A stretch of DNA of 64,000 nt from a virus: the IMG/VR virus record IMGVR_UViG_3300021185_003040, positions 1 through 64,000 of that record. The stretch is one strand, 5' to 3'. Position numbers and translations under genes: made by a program. The first letter of the stretch is position 1. Each line of letters starts with the position of its first letter. The notes under the pieces are model-generated. The model had not been told where the DNA came from. It ran no database searches and saw nothing but the letters and a program-made list of their open reading frames with translations. Positions 39,181 through 48,284 of this stretch are shown piece by piece.

Positions 39181-39986
39181 AGATTGTTCTCATCAATTAC
39201 GTTAGGATCGTCTGGTTGTGCCTGTATTTGCTCATCCTTTGCTTCTCCCTTATTAGATGTAATTGATTTTTGTTTTATTTCAAACATTCTATTTCCTGCA
39301 TGAACTTCTGTTTCAAATTCAAAGGAAGGAATAAATGAATTTACCTCGATAGGAAATGATATTTTATAATTTTCTTTGTCGTCAAATCCAAAGTCTATTG
39401 GATTTTCTTGACCATAATCTTCAGGTAGCGAATAGTATGAAGCCAATCTATATGTTGCCTCGTCTAAATGACCTACCTCTACGTTAAAATAATTTGACTT
39501 ATATAATCTTTTGATAATCATTTCTGTGATCTTAAATGAATCAAGGCTAGAAGATACTAATATTTCTATATCAAAACTAACTGTCACTGGGATCATTTCC
39601 ACTTCAGCTGCAAAAGCCTGTAAAGCTCCATCTTTATCTAGTTTAGAATAATTTCCCATTATTCTTTTATTAACTAGCTTAGAAGATTCTATTGCCATTG
39701 ATGTTATTCTAGCTACTCCTCTAGGAATTGCATCATAATTTCCATCTGCAAAACCAGGATCAGGATAACAATCTTCTCCAGTTGGTGTAGTAAATAAGAA
39801 AGTATCTCTTAGAAATTGATCATCTCCTGTAACTGAATAATAAAAAGGAACATCAATTATTTTTCTTTCGCTCTCGCTAGACTGTCTATAAAAATATACT
39901 TTATTATTTAAGTCTGCTATTAAGCCAATTATAATGTGCCTAACAACCGAATCGTCTGAATTATATTTAAGATTATATGTAGCCAT
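39171..39986 (-). CDS. 15: Tail completion / sheath terminator protein gp15
   Basis: The 271-residue protein aligns by pattern with T4 gp15 (272 residues): HIIIGLIADLNNKVYFYRQ, IDVPFYYSVTGDDQFLRD, IPRGVARITSMAIESSKL, MIPVTVSFDIEILVSSSLDSF and YKISFPIEVNSFIPSFEFE. gp15 caps the tail tube and sheath and joins the tail to the neck. It is three bases downstream of the AAA+ ATPase gene. Confidence 0.82.
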   Translation of the reverse strand: MATYNLKYNSDDSVVRHIIIGLIADLNNKVYFYRQSSESERKIIDVPFYYSVTGDDQFLRDTFLFTTPTGEDCYPDPGFADGNYDAIPRGVARITSMAIESSKLVNKRIMGNYSKLDKDGALQAFAAEVEMIPVTVSFDIEILVSSSLDSFKITEMIIKRLYKSNYFNVEVGHLDEATYRLASYYSLPEDYGQENPIDFGFDDKENYKISFPIEVNSFIPSFEFETEVHAGNRMFEIKQKSITSNKGEAKDEQIQAQPDDPNVIDENNLDI

Positions 39987-39989
39987 TTA

Positions 39990-41327
39990 TTATAGGTATC
40001 TTGTCGCTGCTCTTTGCCAGTTTGGTAAACCAGACATTTTTAAACCAGCTGCTTTAACGAATGTTCTCATAGAAATATCGTTTGCGTTTTTCATGAATTC
40101 GTAGATTTCTTCCTTTTCTTTAAGTGGCATCTCAGTAGGTTCTAAATAAGGTAATAACCTTTCCATTCTTTCCATTAAAGTTGCATCATCCGGATTTACA
40201 TCTACTAAAATAGATCTAGATCTGATAGCTCCATCTGGATCTGCCTTTTCTTTTGCTAAATTAGAAATAAAGATTACTCTTCCTGCAAATTCAAATGAGT
40301 TAGGAACAATTCCATTTTCTTCTAGTGTGAATGCTTCTTCAGGACTCACGTCTTTAGGATCATATACTGCTTTAGTCTTTTTTAAATAAGAAATCTTTCT
40401 TATTTTCTTTGTATCTAAAGCCGCTTTCATTAGGTTTCTACCATTTTCATCTCTAAATACTGCGTCACAATCATCAAAGATTAATGTTTTATTTCTATAT
40501 TGATAGAATTTCTTATACATCATAATAACAGATGCTGCACCTGAAACCATAACATAATCTTCTTCGTCAACAAGACCTTCATCTTTCATTGCTCTTTCTA
40601 CATTATATGTTTTACCAGTACCCGCTCTACCCGAAATAAATAAAGAGTTAAATGCACCAGCAGCCACTCTTCTAGATATTTCATAAATATCTTCCATTGT
40701 TTCTTCAAGATATTTAACCTTATCATTAAGGGTCATATCATTTTGTGTTTCGGCGGCAGTAGGCTTTATTGCAACCTGCTGTCCTTTCTTAATATTCATG
40801 ATTGAAGAATAAGGAACTTCTAATTCGTCTGCTATTTTATTAACGGCCATTCCAGCTGCTAATTTAGCCTCGATCATTTTAATTTCTTCTTTAGAGAATG
40901 CTCTTTTAGTTCTTCTTTCTAATAACATTGACTCTTGTATAGATGCAACGTATTTTTTATCCATTAATCTAACAAATTCTCCAACTAATTTAACGATTGG
41001 GAATGTTTCAGATGAAATAGAAAAATCAGATTTAGCGTCTGCTGCATCTGAGAAATAGATTATAGAACCTACAATACCAGGGTTTTTTGCAGTAGCGGGA
41101 GTTACCATAAATGCCTCTGTACCTTTACTTGAGTAAAACATTACTCCAGAACCCATATCAGTTATCATTTCGAATGGAAACTTTTTAAAGTCCTTCTTTG
41201 TTTTCTTATTTACAAATCTTGCGATTATCGTAGCTGCTTTATTTAGAGAAGGATTTACAAGTTCTATTGAACCCGTTTTCATAGCTTCATTTAAATACTG
41301 ATCGTATTTTAAGATTTTATTATTCAT
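39990..41327 (-). CDS. AAA+ ATPase with capsid-targeting-like N-terminus and HTH
   Basis: The 445-residue protein starts NNKILKYDQYLNEAMKTG, resembling a T4 capsid-targeting sequence with an L-N-E protease site. An N-terminal domain (20-130) is followed by a helix-turn-helix-like segment (residues about 137-175; SKEEIKMIEAKLAAGMAVNK) and an AAA+ core with Walker A FISGRAGTGKTYN, Walker B TLIFDDCDAVF and an arginine pair IRSRSI. It follows gp46/gp47 and precedes gp15, under its own late-type box. It may be a remodelling ATPase packaged in or attached to the virion. No named family assigned. Confidence 0.75.
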   Translation of the reverse strand: MNNKILKYDQYLNEAMKTGSIELVNPSLNKAATIIARFVNKKTKKDFKKFPFEMITDMGSGVMFYSSKGTEAFMVTPATAKNPGIVGSIIYFSDAADAKSDFSISSETFPIVKLVGEFVRLMDKKYVASIQESMLLERRTKRAFSKEEIKMIEAKLAAGMAVNKIADELEVPYSSIMNIKKGQQVAIKPTAAETQNDMTLNDKVKYLEETMEDIYEISRRVAAGAFNSLFISGRAGTGKTYNVERAMKDEGLVDEEDYVMVSGAASVIMMYKKFYQYRNKTLIFDDCDAVFRDENGRNLMKAALDTKKIRKISYLKKTKAVYDPKDVSPEEAFTLEENGIVPNSFEFAGRVIFISNLAKEKADPDGAIRSRSILVDVNPDDATLMERMERLLPYLEPTEMPLKEKEEIYEFMKNANDISMRTFVKAAGLKMSGLPNWQRAATRYL

Positions 41328-41352
41328 GTTTAAGTGAAATCTTTTTATTTGA

Positions 41353-41364
41353 TTTATATATCTT
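41353..41364 (-). promoter_or_regulatory. Late-promoter-like AAGATATATAAA box before AAA+ gene
   Basis: Minus strand AAGATATATAAATC, 26 bases before the AAA+ ATPase start and touching the gp46 stop codon. It implies late expression for the ATPase although it follows recombination genes. Confidence 0.6.
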
Positions 41365-43037
41365 TATTCTATAACCTCTATCTCGAGTTTAGAGAATCCA
41401 TTTTCTCTATATATTTGTATCTTTTTATCAAATAATTCATGGGGAAGAACAGTGTGATTAATTACGAAAGTATTAATCTTACTATCTTTGATAACTTGTG
41501 ATAGAATTTTAAGAATATTGTGGACTCCATCTGCATCCACTGAAGATAATAGCTCATCTAAGAATAAAAGATTTAATTGTGGAAATCTTAATTTAAGTAT
41601 TTTGATGATAGCAATAATTATAATAAAGTCTGCCTTCTTTCTTTCACCTGTTGATAATGTAAGTGGATTGATCTCTTCTCCTAAATGATTAATAAGACAA
41701 TTAAACTTTTCATCGAATCTTATATGGAAAGGTAAGTGCATTGTCTGACCCATTGCAGCAATATTAGCATTAAGACCTGGTAAAATAGTTTGAATTGCAA
41801 GGTTCTTAACGCCATCTTCACCTAGAACCTCTTCTATTATTTCTAAGAAATTATAGTTACCAGAAGTTTCATCCTTTAAATTTGACTTTGATGATTCTTG
41901 TATTTCGAATTCTTCAATGATTTGCTTTAAGTGTGAAAAATCATTATTAGAATTTAAAGAATCTTTTATCTTTACTAATTCATTCTTTAAATTTCTAATG
42001 TTAGTATTAATAGTAGACACTTTATCGTTAATTGCCTTGTCCTTAATTCTTAAATCTGAAATATTAGTTTTAATATCATTCACCTTTGTTTCTGCCTTTG
42101 AGATATCAGAAGGAAGAGATTCTGCCTTAGACTCTATTTCTTTTTTTCTTTCTTGGTGAAAAGAAGAGGTTAGTTCGCCTTCACATGTTGGACATTTATC
42201 GGTTTCATATAACGCTAGCTTTTTCTTTAATTCTACTAACTCATATTTAAGTGAAGTATATTTAGATTGTTTTTCCTGTAAGTCAGAAGAATTAGAAGTA
42301 ATCATTTTAGATACTTTGGTGCTTGCCTCTTCTAATTTAATTCTATTAGAATCATATTTTTTAAGACTAGTTTTCAAAGATTCTATTTCTTCTTTGTTTT
42401 TAGTGTCAGCTTCTGCTAGTAATTGATTTAATTTCATATTAACTGAAACTATATTTTCACTAAGCTGACTTAATTCTTTTTCATAAGAATCTAATTCTAT
42501 TTTAAGATCTCTTCTTTCATCTTTAATCTGCTTTTGCATATCATTAAGGATGGAGAATCCAAACATTTTATCGATGATTTGTCTTTTATCATGATTTGTC
42601 ATTGTTAAGAACGACTTAAAATCATTTACAGATAAAATTATAATGTTTTTAAATACGTGGTATGGGATTCCGAATATCTCTTCTTCTAAATAATCTTGAA
42701 CTGATTTCTTACCTGCTTTATCAAATTCAATTCCATTTAAAAGAACTTTAAATCTATTAGGCATTAGGCCTCTCTCAATTTCTACTGTAGTTCCTTTACA
42801 TTGAAGTTCTATTCTTACCCATAGTTCCTTATTGATTCTATTGGGAAGGTCTGCCATCTTAACACCTTCAACTTTACCATATAATGCATATACGATTGCA
42901 TTGGCAATAGTGGTTTTACCGTGGCCATTTTTACCAAGAGTTAATAACAACTCTGCCTTATCATCTTCGAAATCTATCCTTTGAATTGAATTTCCGTATG
43001 ATGCAAAGTTTTTAAATTCTATTGATTTGATTTTCAT
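41364..43037 (-). CDS. 46: Recombination nuclease subunit gp46 (Rad50/SbcC-like)
   Basis: The 557-residue SMC-type ATPase has Walker A LGKNGHGKTTIAN near residue 34, a central coiled coil interrupted by a zinc hook C-P-T-C, the ABC signature LSTGERKKADF and Walker B LLFLDELLSSVD. It pairs with gp47 to resect DNA ends for recombination-dependent replication and host DNA degradation. T4 gp46 is 560 residues. Its start overlaps the gp47 stop by four bases. Confidence 0.95.
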   Translation of the reverse strand: MKIKSIEFKNFASYGNSIQRIDFEDDKAELLLTLGKNGHGKTTIANAIVYALYGKVEGVKMADLPNRINKELWVRIELQCKGTTVEIERGLMPNRFKVLLNGIEFDKAGKKSVQDYLEEEIFGIPYHVFKNIIILSVNDFKSFLTMTNHDKRQIIDKMFGFSILNDMQKQIKDERRDLKIELDSYEKELSQLSENIVSVNMKLNQLLAEADTKNKEEIESLKTSLKKYDSNRIKLEEASTKVSKMITSNSSDLQEKQSKYTSLKYELVELKKKLALYETDKCPTCEGELTSSFHQERKKEIESKAESLPSDISKAETKVNDIKTNISDLRIKDKAINDKVSTINTNIRNLKNELVKIKDSLNSNNDFSHLKQIIEEFEIQESSKSNLKDETSGNYNFLEIIEEVLGEDGVKNLAIQTILPGLNANIAAMGQTMHLPFHIRFDEKFNCLINHLGEEINPLTLSTGERKKADFIIIIAIIKILKLRFPQLNLLFLDELLSSVDADGVHNILKILSQVIKDSKINTFVINHTVLPHELFDKKIQIYRENGFSKLEIEVIE

Positions 43038-44149
43038 GCTTCGTTATCGTAATTATATGCACACTTATCATGCAAGTTTTTTAAACTAGTCTTAACTCTT
43101 TTTCGAGTTTCTTCATCATGTGGAAGACCATCAACGAATGTATTACATAAATGTAGAATGTTATAGTTCTTATAAAGATCTTCTATTTCATCCATGTCAT
43201 ATAGATCCTTATCTAAAAAAGAATCAGATTCGTATATGTTTGGTTCTATTCTTCTACCTATTTTTTGTATTTTGTTTATTAATCTAGATAGTGCACTTGT
43301 CGTTGCGATATTAGAAGGAACATATAAGTCTACGTAGTTATTTCTAATCTTATCTTTAAATTCACCGAGAGAAACATTGTAAAGACTTGTAAGATAGAAC
43401 TTTACGAACTTAGGTGATATAGTATTTTCGTAAAAGGTTTCTTCCATGGTTCCTAGATCAACCATATCAAAGCCCTTAGTGTTACCTGAATCAGATCTTG
43501 TTAATTCGTAAGGAGTTCCTACTAATCTTAACTTTCCTTTAGTTTGTCTATAATGAATATGTCCTGAATAAACTGCATCATAGTTTTTATAAGAAATCGT
43601 ATCTGTTCCGTGGTGGTTTTTAACTTTAGAATTTAAAGAAACTCCTGAAACTTCAGAATGGCAAAATACAATATCTGAATTTGGAAATTGTGCAAGTGTT
43701 TCTGCCTCATGTATTGAATCTCTTCTCCATGGCATTAAGAGAACTTTCTTTCCTCCCCATTTAAATTCTTTAGGTTCCTTATATACTGCCACGTTAGGAA
43801 TCCACTTTAAAGAATCTATTGAACTTACATCATTAGATTTTTTAGCCCATATATCATGGTTACCACATATAACATGAACTGGTAAAATTTCACCTAGTCT
43901 TTCAAAAAGATCTACAGCATAGTGAAGAACTCTTAAGTTTATACTTTGTCTATTATCAAATGCATCTCCAACTTGAACTAAAATGTCACCTTCTTTGACA
44001 TCTCTTTTTAGTGTTGGAATAAATTGGTTTTCGTAAAAATCTTTCTGTGTCTGTAACCATTCCAGAGAATTAGAACGAACTCCAAGGTGCATATCTCCGA
44101 GAATCCAGATTCTATTTACTGGTTTCTCTAATACCTTTGACTCTATCAT
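43034..44149 (-). CDS. 47: Recombination nuclease subunit gp47 (Mre11/SbcD-like)
   Basis: The 371-residue metallophosphoesterase has intact motifs WILGDMHLGVRS, VQVGDAFDNRQS, VICGNHDIWA, FCHSEVSG and VYSGHIHYRQ. It is the nuclease partner of gp46. T4 gp47 is 339 residues. Compare the degenerate phosphoesterase at 3483-4013, where these ligands are lost. Confidence 0.95.
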   Translation of the reverse strand: MIESKVLEKPVNRIWILGDMHLGVRSNSLEWLQTQKDFYENQFIPTLKRDVKEGDILVQVGDAFDNRQSINLRVLHYAVDLFERLGEILPVHVICGNHDIWAKKSNDVSSIDSLKWIPNVAVYKEPKEFKWGGKKVLLMPWRRDSIHEAETLAQFPNSDIVFCHSEVSGVSLNSKVKNHHGTDTISYKNYDAVYSGHIHYRQTKGKLRLVGTPYELTRSDSGNTKGFDMVDLGTMEETFYENTISPKFVKFYLTSLYNVSLGEFKDKIRNNYVDLYVPSNIATTSALSRLINKIQKIGRRIEPNIYESDSFLDKDLYDMDEIEDLYKNYNILHLCNTFVDGLPHDEETRKRVKTSLKNLHDKCAYNYDNEA

Positions 44150-44151
44150 TT

Positions 44152-44598
44152 TTAGAAAAGTTTATTTATGTTCTTTCTTTTTAAGACGTTTGTTTTCTTG
44201 TCAAGTTCCTGAATAAGTGCTTCCTTATATTTGTTACTTAGTGAAGAATAAAATTTAGTTGGATTAATATTAAAGTAGTCGCATAATTCTGAAAATAAAT
44301 CTATTATAGAAAACTTTGCGCTTAGTTCGTCATACATAAACCCATACACTTCATTTATGTCTAATTTTCTTAGTTTCGTTATTTGTTGAAATTCATCTAC
44401 CTCATTAAACTTCTTAAATCTTGAAGCCTCTATTAATTCATGAATCTTATTTCTAATTTGTTCACTTTCTATTTTATCTTCTTCGTCTCTGTTATCCGTG
44501 TATTGTGGATTAAGGTTAAATGAAATAGTTCCATTTAGTTCAAAGTCTCCTCCGTCTTCGAAAGTGTTGTCAAATATTTTATCTCTTTTTGTTCTCAT
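44152..44598 (-). CDS. Hypothetical protein with C-terminal LF motif, possible gp33-like
   Basis: The 148-residue protein has a charged N-terminus, a helical domain (KLDINEVYGFMYDELSAKFSIIDLF) and ends KRKNINKLF. The terminal LF resembles the ends of the polymerase, RNase H and glycosyltransferase in this window and may bind the sliding clamp. Small clamp-binding proteins in this neighbourhood of T4-like genomes include the late co-activator gp33, but no sequence match is visible. The assignment is speculative. Confidence 0.5.
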   Translation of the reverse strand: MRTKRDKIFDNTFEDGGDFELNGTISFNLNPQYTDNRDEEDKIESEQIRNKIHELIEASRFKKFNEVDEFQQITKLRKLDINEVYGFMYDELSAKFSIIDLFSELCDYFNINPTKFYSSLSNKYKEALIQELDKKTNVLKRKNINKLF

Positions 44599-44600
44599 AA

Positions 44601-45914
44601 TTATAAGCTGTGTATGTTAGAATTAGTAACTTCATCGGTCTCTGTAAGTCTCATGTAATTATAGTTAATTCCTAATTTACATTTAGATCCTCTACCTTCA
44701 CCGTCTCGTATTTTCAATATTTTAAGCCAGTATTCATAACTAGCTCTCATCATATCGTCTTGTATAATACCAAGCATAATATCTGCAGTATGCGATAGAC
44801 CTGCTGATTCTGCAACATCTGTCATTGTGATATCGCTTGAATTATAACCGTTTCTTGTAATCTGTGTTGCTGTTACAATCAACCATCCGTTTCTTACACC
44901 CATTGCTCTAAGATCTTCCGCGATTTGCTTGATCTTAAGATATGTGTTTTCAGAATTAGGATTTCTAAAATTAGAAAGAATATTAATATAGTCAATAACT
45001 ACTGCACCGAGTTTTATCTTTCTTTCTTCTTCAATTTGCTTTAAGTATGCTTCAATATCTGGAACAGTTGCCTGTGATGTTGGAAATTGCTTTACAAATA
45101 ATTGACCAGGGGGAGTAAAGCCATCTCCTACTGTTTCTAATTTTCTTTTAATTAGATCAGAATTTTTAGATTTTTCTTCGTATTCTGAAATATCTATGCC
45201 TAGTAGATTTGAACCGATTCTTTTCATAAATTTAGGTGCTGACATTTCTGCAGTTATGACGGCAGTGTTAGTTCCCATCTTTACAAAATTAGCTGCATCG
45301 TTAGCAAGATAAATTGATTTACCAATATTCTGTTCACCTACATAAACAACTAGAGAGCCATCTTTATCATAACCACCATTTAATGCTCGATCTAAAAAGT
45401 TATATCCAGTAGATACTTTAACTGCATCTTCGAAAGAGTGATCCTCTGGTTTAAAGAAGTCTAATCCTAGGTCAGAGTTAAATACGATAGAGTTTCTATC
45501 ATTAATTAAAGTTTTAACCTTAGAAATGATAGAGTCTGCATTATCCGGTGTTACTTCAGTTGTTTTAATATACTCAATAGTATCTATAAGAGTGTTATCA
45601 AAATTACGCCATTTAATCCATGCTTCAGCAGTGGAAGTTAACCACTCTTCATCGTATTGATCTAGGTCTACATTATATACAATATCTATAATCGACTCTT
45701 CGACCTTTCCTGAAATCTTATCATTTTTAATAAGTAGTTTCATTTGCTCGCTAGAAGGAGTTTCATGAAACTTATCATAGAACTTAGTAGCAAGGAAGTG
45801 TATTAAGTCAATATCTTCTGAGGTGTAAAATCCTCGTTTAATATTTCCTAGATACTTAGGTTTCTGTAAAGATAACTTAAAGAATATTTTTTCAAAATCA
45901 GGTCCAAATTTCAT
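44601..45914 (-). CDS. 41: Replicative DNA helicase gp41 (DnaB-like)
   Basis: The 437-residue protein has an N-terminal helical domain and a RecA-type motor with Walker A VYVGEQNIGKSIYLAN, TAVITAEMSAPKFMKR, Walker B LGAVVIDYINILSNF and the DnaB motif ATQITRNGYNSSD. T4 gp41 is 475 residues. The usual Walker A G-x-x-x-x-GKS is kept as GEQNIGKS. It unwinds DNA 5'-3' on the lagging strand. A separate primase (gp61) is not seen in the window. Confidence 0.93.
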   Translation of the reverse strand: MKFGPDFEKIFFKLSLQKPKYLGNIKRGFYTSEDIDLIHFLATKFYDKFHETPSSEQMKLLIKNDKISGKVEESIIDIVYNVDLDQYDEEWLTSTAEAWIKWRNFDNTLIDTIEYIKTTEVTPDNADSIISKVKTLINDRNSIVFNSDLGLDFFKPEDHSFEDAVKVSTGYNFLDRALNGGYDKDGSLVVYVGEQNIGKSIYLANDAANFVKMGTNTAVITAEMSAPKFMKRIGSNLLGIDISEYEEKSKNSDLIKRKLETVGDGFTPPGQLFVKQFPTSQATVPDIEAYLKQIEEERKIKLGAVVIDYINILSNFRNPNSENTYLKIKQIAEDLRAMGVRNGWLIVTATQITRNGYNSSDITMTDVAESAGLSHTADIMLGIIQDDMMRASYEYWLKILKIRDGEGRGSKCKLGINYNYMRLTETDEVTNSNIHSL

Positions 45915-45930
45915 ATTATAGTTTTTATAC

Positions 45931-46512
45931 TTATTCTACCACCAAATCACCTTTTGTTTTCGCATAAGGTATTTCTGACCATAAATTAATCGCAATTGCT
46001 TTTCTTGTTCCCTTTGTAACGATGTCAACTGCATGCACATCTTCACCTGCCCTAAATATAATTAATCTATTAGGTCTGGTTTGTATTACATCTGGCTTTT
46101 TATCTTTACCCGCAGTATGAACAATAAGTTCACCTCCTTCAAAGTCTGCCTGTGGTGGATAATATACGGTCCCTATCACTGGTGTAATAATTTCTCCAGT
46201 TTCTTTAAACCATGATTCATCTTTGTCAAAATGAAAACCTAAATTATTTTTAAAACCTAGTTCTTTATTTGCAGTTTGAATACCTGTCCAATATTCAAAC
46301 CCTGATATATCCCACACCTCAGATATTGGGCAATCGTTTGCCCATATAGCTGATATAAGCCTTTGCTTTACCGTAGGTTCATGGCCTGGTTCTTCGTTGA
46401 ACCATCCTTTCCACCAGTAATAAACACCAGGATCTGCGAAAAATGTATTATCATTTGCAATATCCCTAAGCAGTTTTTCATCTTTAATAAAGTTGTCTCT
46501 AATTGTTATCAT
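45931..46512 (-). CDS. 2-oxoglutarate/Fe(II)-dependent oxygenase
   Basis: The 193-residue protein has the prolyl-4-hydroxylase-type facial triad: F-H-F-D-K-D (HxD) near residue 93, and a distal V-H-A-V near residue 158, with Arg at T-x-K-G-T-R-K for 2-oxoglutarate. The middle carries VIGTVYYPPQADFEGGELIV. Similar oxygenases are common in marine T4-like phages, where substrates are unknown. It lies between UvsX and helicase genes and overlaps its upstream neighbour by 4 bases. Confidence 0.8.
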   Translation of the reverse strand: MITIRDNFIKDEKLLRDIANDNTFFADPGVYYWWKGWFNEEPGHEPTVKQRLISAIWANDCPISEVWDISGFEYWTGIQTANKELGFKNNLGFHFDKDESWFKETGEIITPVIGTVYYPPQADFEGGELIVHTAGKDKKPDVIQTRPNRLIIFRAGEDVHAVDIVTKGTRKAIAINLWSEIPYAKTKGDLVVE

Positions 46513-46820
46513 AAGAATGGGTTAATTAATATTTTATAAGCTTCCTTTCCTTCCTTTGAATTGGTTTGTTCTATTAGTCCCATACCAATCGCTTCAATTA
46601 ATCCGGATTCTACATTTTCATTTTTTCCTTTTGCGAAATATTTATTAAGAGCATGTTTAGTGAAAGAAGCCTTTTGTCTGTCGGGCTGTCTCACTGCTCT
46701 AGTTATAAATATATGCATAATGTCAAATGCATCTGGAAAAGATTCTAATTCTTCTTGTATTCCTAGGATATATTTAATCGGAAGCTTGTCTTCGTTTATT
46801 TTGTTTATATTCAACTTCAT
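46509..46820 (-). CDS. Small hypothetical protein (103 aa)
   Basis: A 103-residue protein (IMHIFITRAVRQPDRQK; HALNKYFAKGKNENVESGLIE) resembling a small winged-helix in its helix spacing, though not recognised. It overlaps UvsX by one base and the oxygenase by 4 bases, so it belongs to the recombination operon. UvsY would fit this position but no UvsY signature is seen. Confidence 0.6.
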   Translation of the reverse strand: MKLNINKINEDKLPIKYILGIQEELESFPDAFDIMHIFITRAVRQPDRQKASFTKHALNKYFAKGKNENVESGLIEAIGMGLIEQTNSKEGKEAYKILINPFL

Positions 46821-47929
46821 TATGCCTCACTATCTTCTAACATTTCTTCTACGTCAATTTGAGAAATTTCAGTATTGTAATTAAATATTGGTTGAATGTG
46901 TGATTCGATTTGTTCTAAGACAGTTTGTGTAAATACCATTTCAGAAAAGAAATCTTTATTTGCAACAGTATGATCTAGGTGTTTACATATCCATGTTCTT
47001 GCTGTTGCCTTTGGAATCTTTTCTCCCTTTACGATATTTCCTCTAGTAATTCCACAAATATCCCATGTAGCATATTGTTCTAATCCAACGTAAGGATTCA
47101 TACCTTCTGTAAAGTTTAAGTGAAACTTAATAGGATGTGGCTTTGCAAATCTATTTTTATCAGGTTTAGCCGTAACTATGATACCTACCTTTTCAGCTCC
47201 GTCCTTTAATTGAGCCTTGTTTAACATCAATACAATTGATGCTGCATACTGTGGTCCTGTTCCACCACCTGCAATTTGCATAGGAATAAAGGACTGGGAT
47301 TGATATGTGTGGTTTGTAAATAAGAAAGGTATTTTAAGATCTGCTAATGGAGTCATTATAATTCTAAAGATAGATTTTAAAACCTTAGATCTAGTCATAT
47401 CTGATTTATCAGAACCGCTTGCTGCATCTGCTATTTCTTTCGCTGTTGCTAGGTTACCAGCAGAATCTAAAATAATCATTACTTTAGGAACTTCACCGCC
47501 GGCTCTTTTAGCTTCTTGCATTTTCTTAGTAATAGTGGTTACAGAAGTTCTAAAATCCTGAACAGTGTTTGTTGGCTGATAGTTAACTTTAGAAGTATCT
47601 ATGCCGAACTTTTCCATTTGTTCCTTATCAACTGCCGCTTCTGAATCATAATAGATTACGCTATACCCTTTATCGATGGCTTCTCTAACAGTGTTTAACA
47701 TTAAGAATGTTTTACCTGTTCCTGAAGGACCTGCAATAGATGATGATCTATTATTAGGCCATCCTTTAAAAAGTGAACCTGATACACATGCGTTTAAGTG
47801 ATAATTCCCCGTGTGAATCCAATCTGTTACTTCTGAAAAGTTAGAACTTTCCATAATAGAACCTAGTGGATTAATATTAGCTAATTCGCTATTTAAATCG
47901 TCGAATGTAAAATCTTTATTTTTTGCCAT
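46820..47929 (-). CDS. uvsX: Recombinase UvsX (RecA-like)
   Basis: The 369-residue protein has a Walker A SSIAGPSGTGKTFLML around residue 65, SVIYYDSEAAVDKEQM, Walker B VMIILDSAGNLAT and the L2-region FLFTNHTYQSQSFIPMQIAGGGTG. It forms filaments on single-stranded DNA for strand exchange. T4 UvsX is 391 residues. Its start overlaps the small coiled-coil gene by 14 bases. Confidence 0.95.
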   Translation of the reverse strand: MAKNKDFTFDDLNSELANINPLGSIMESSNFSEVTDWIHTGNYHLNACVSGSLFKGWPNNRSSSIAGPSGTGKTFLMLNTVREAIDKGYSVIYYDSEAAVDKEQMEKFGIDTSKVNYQPTNTVQDFRTSVTTITKKMQEAKRAGGEVPKVMIILDSAGNLATAKEIADAASGSDKSDMTRSKVLKSIFRIIMTPLADLKIPFLFTNHTYQSQSFIPMQIAGGGTGPQYAASIVLMLNKAQLKDGAEKVGIIVTAKPDKNRFAKPHPIKFHLNFTEGMNPYVGLEQYATWDICGITRGNIVKGEKIPKATARTWICKHLDHTVANKDFFSEMVFTQTVLEQIESHIQPIFNYNTEISQIDVEEMLEDSEA

Positions 47930-48104
47930 TTTTAAATATGTTTTTTTCTTTTTTTCTTAGTGTTTCTAGTTCTTTAATAAGAACACTGGATTCTTCTTTT
48001 ATAGAATCCATTTTTTCTTGAAGAGAAGTCAATTTATTGTAAATCATTTTGTATTTTACGACAAATTCCTGTTGTTCTTCGGTAAGTGTGTTTGGATCAA
48101 GCAT
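47916..48104 (-). CDS. Small coiled-coil protein (62 aa)
   Basis: A 62-residue protein that is a single long heptad helix (YNKLTSLQEKMDSIKEESSV) with a basic tail. Its ATG overlaps the stop of the upstream small frame (ATGCTTGA). It may be a partner of UvsX, but no family is recognised. Confidence 0.6.
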   Translation of the reverse strand: MLDPNTLTEEQQEFVVKYKMIYNKLTSLQEKMDSIKEESSVLIKELETLRKKEKNIFKNGKK

Positions 48105-48274
48105 TGTTTTTTCTTTCTTCTATTTCGTCAAAGATACTAATTTGTTTAGGATCATTTGAAATTGTTTTTTCTTTAAAAATTAAAGGCCAAATCATTTTTC
48201 TTACCTTATCTCCTAATTCATAATTATTAGGGGTTTGTTCAACCAACTCTATTATTTTACTTTTAAAATCCATT
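48097..48274 (-). pseudogene. Small gene interrupted by a one-base frameshift
   Basis: From the ATG at 48274, ten bases after the polymerase C-terminal gene, the frame reads MDFKSKIIELVG and then stops at codon 16. A second frame offset by one base continues EQTPNNYELGDKVRKMIWPL and further in a protein-like way to a stop at 48097, which overlaps the next start. The two together would make about a 58-residue protein. A single extra base near 48239-48243 (GGTTGG) explains the break. It may be a real frameshift, an assembly error, or a recoded gene. Confidence 0.5.
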
Positions 48275-48284
48275 TTGTTTATTT

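Noticed and set aside
48097-48274. Programmed frameshift like that at 16563
   Set aside because: No slippery heptamer or CUU-stop context is seen at the junction; a one-base insertion or sequencing error is simpler.
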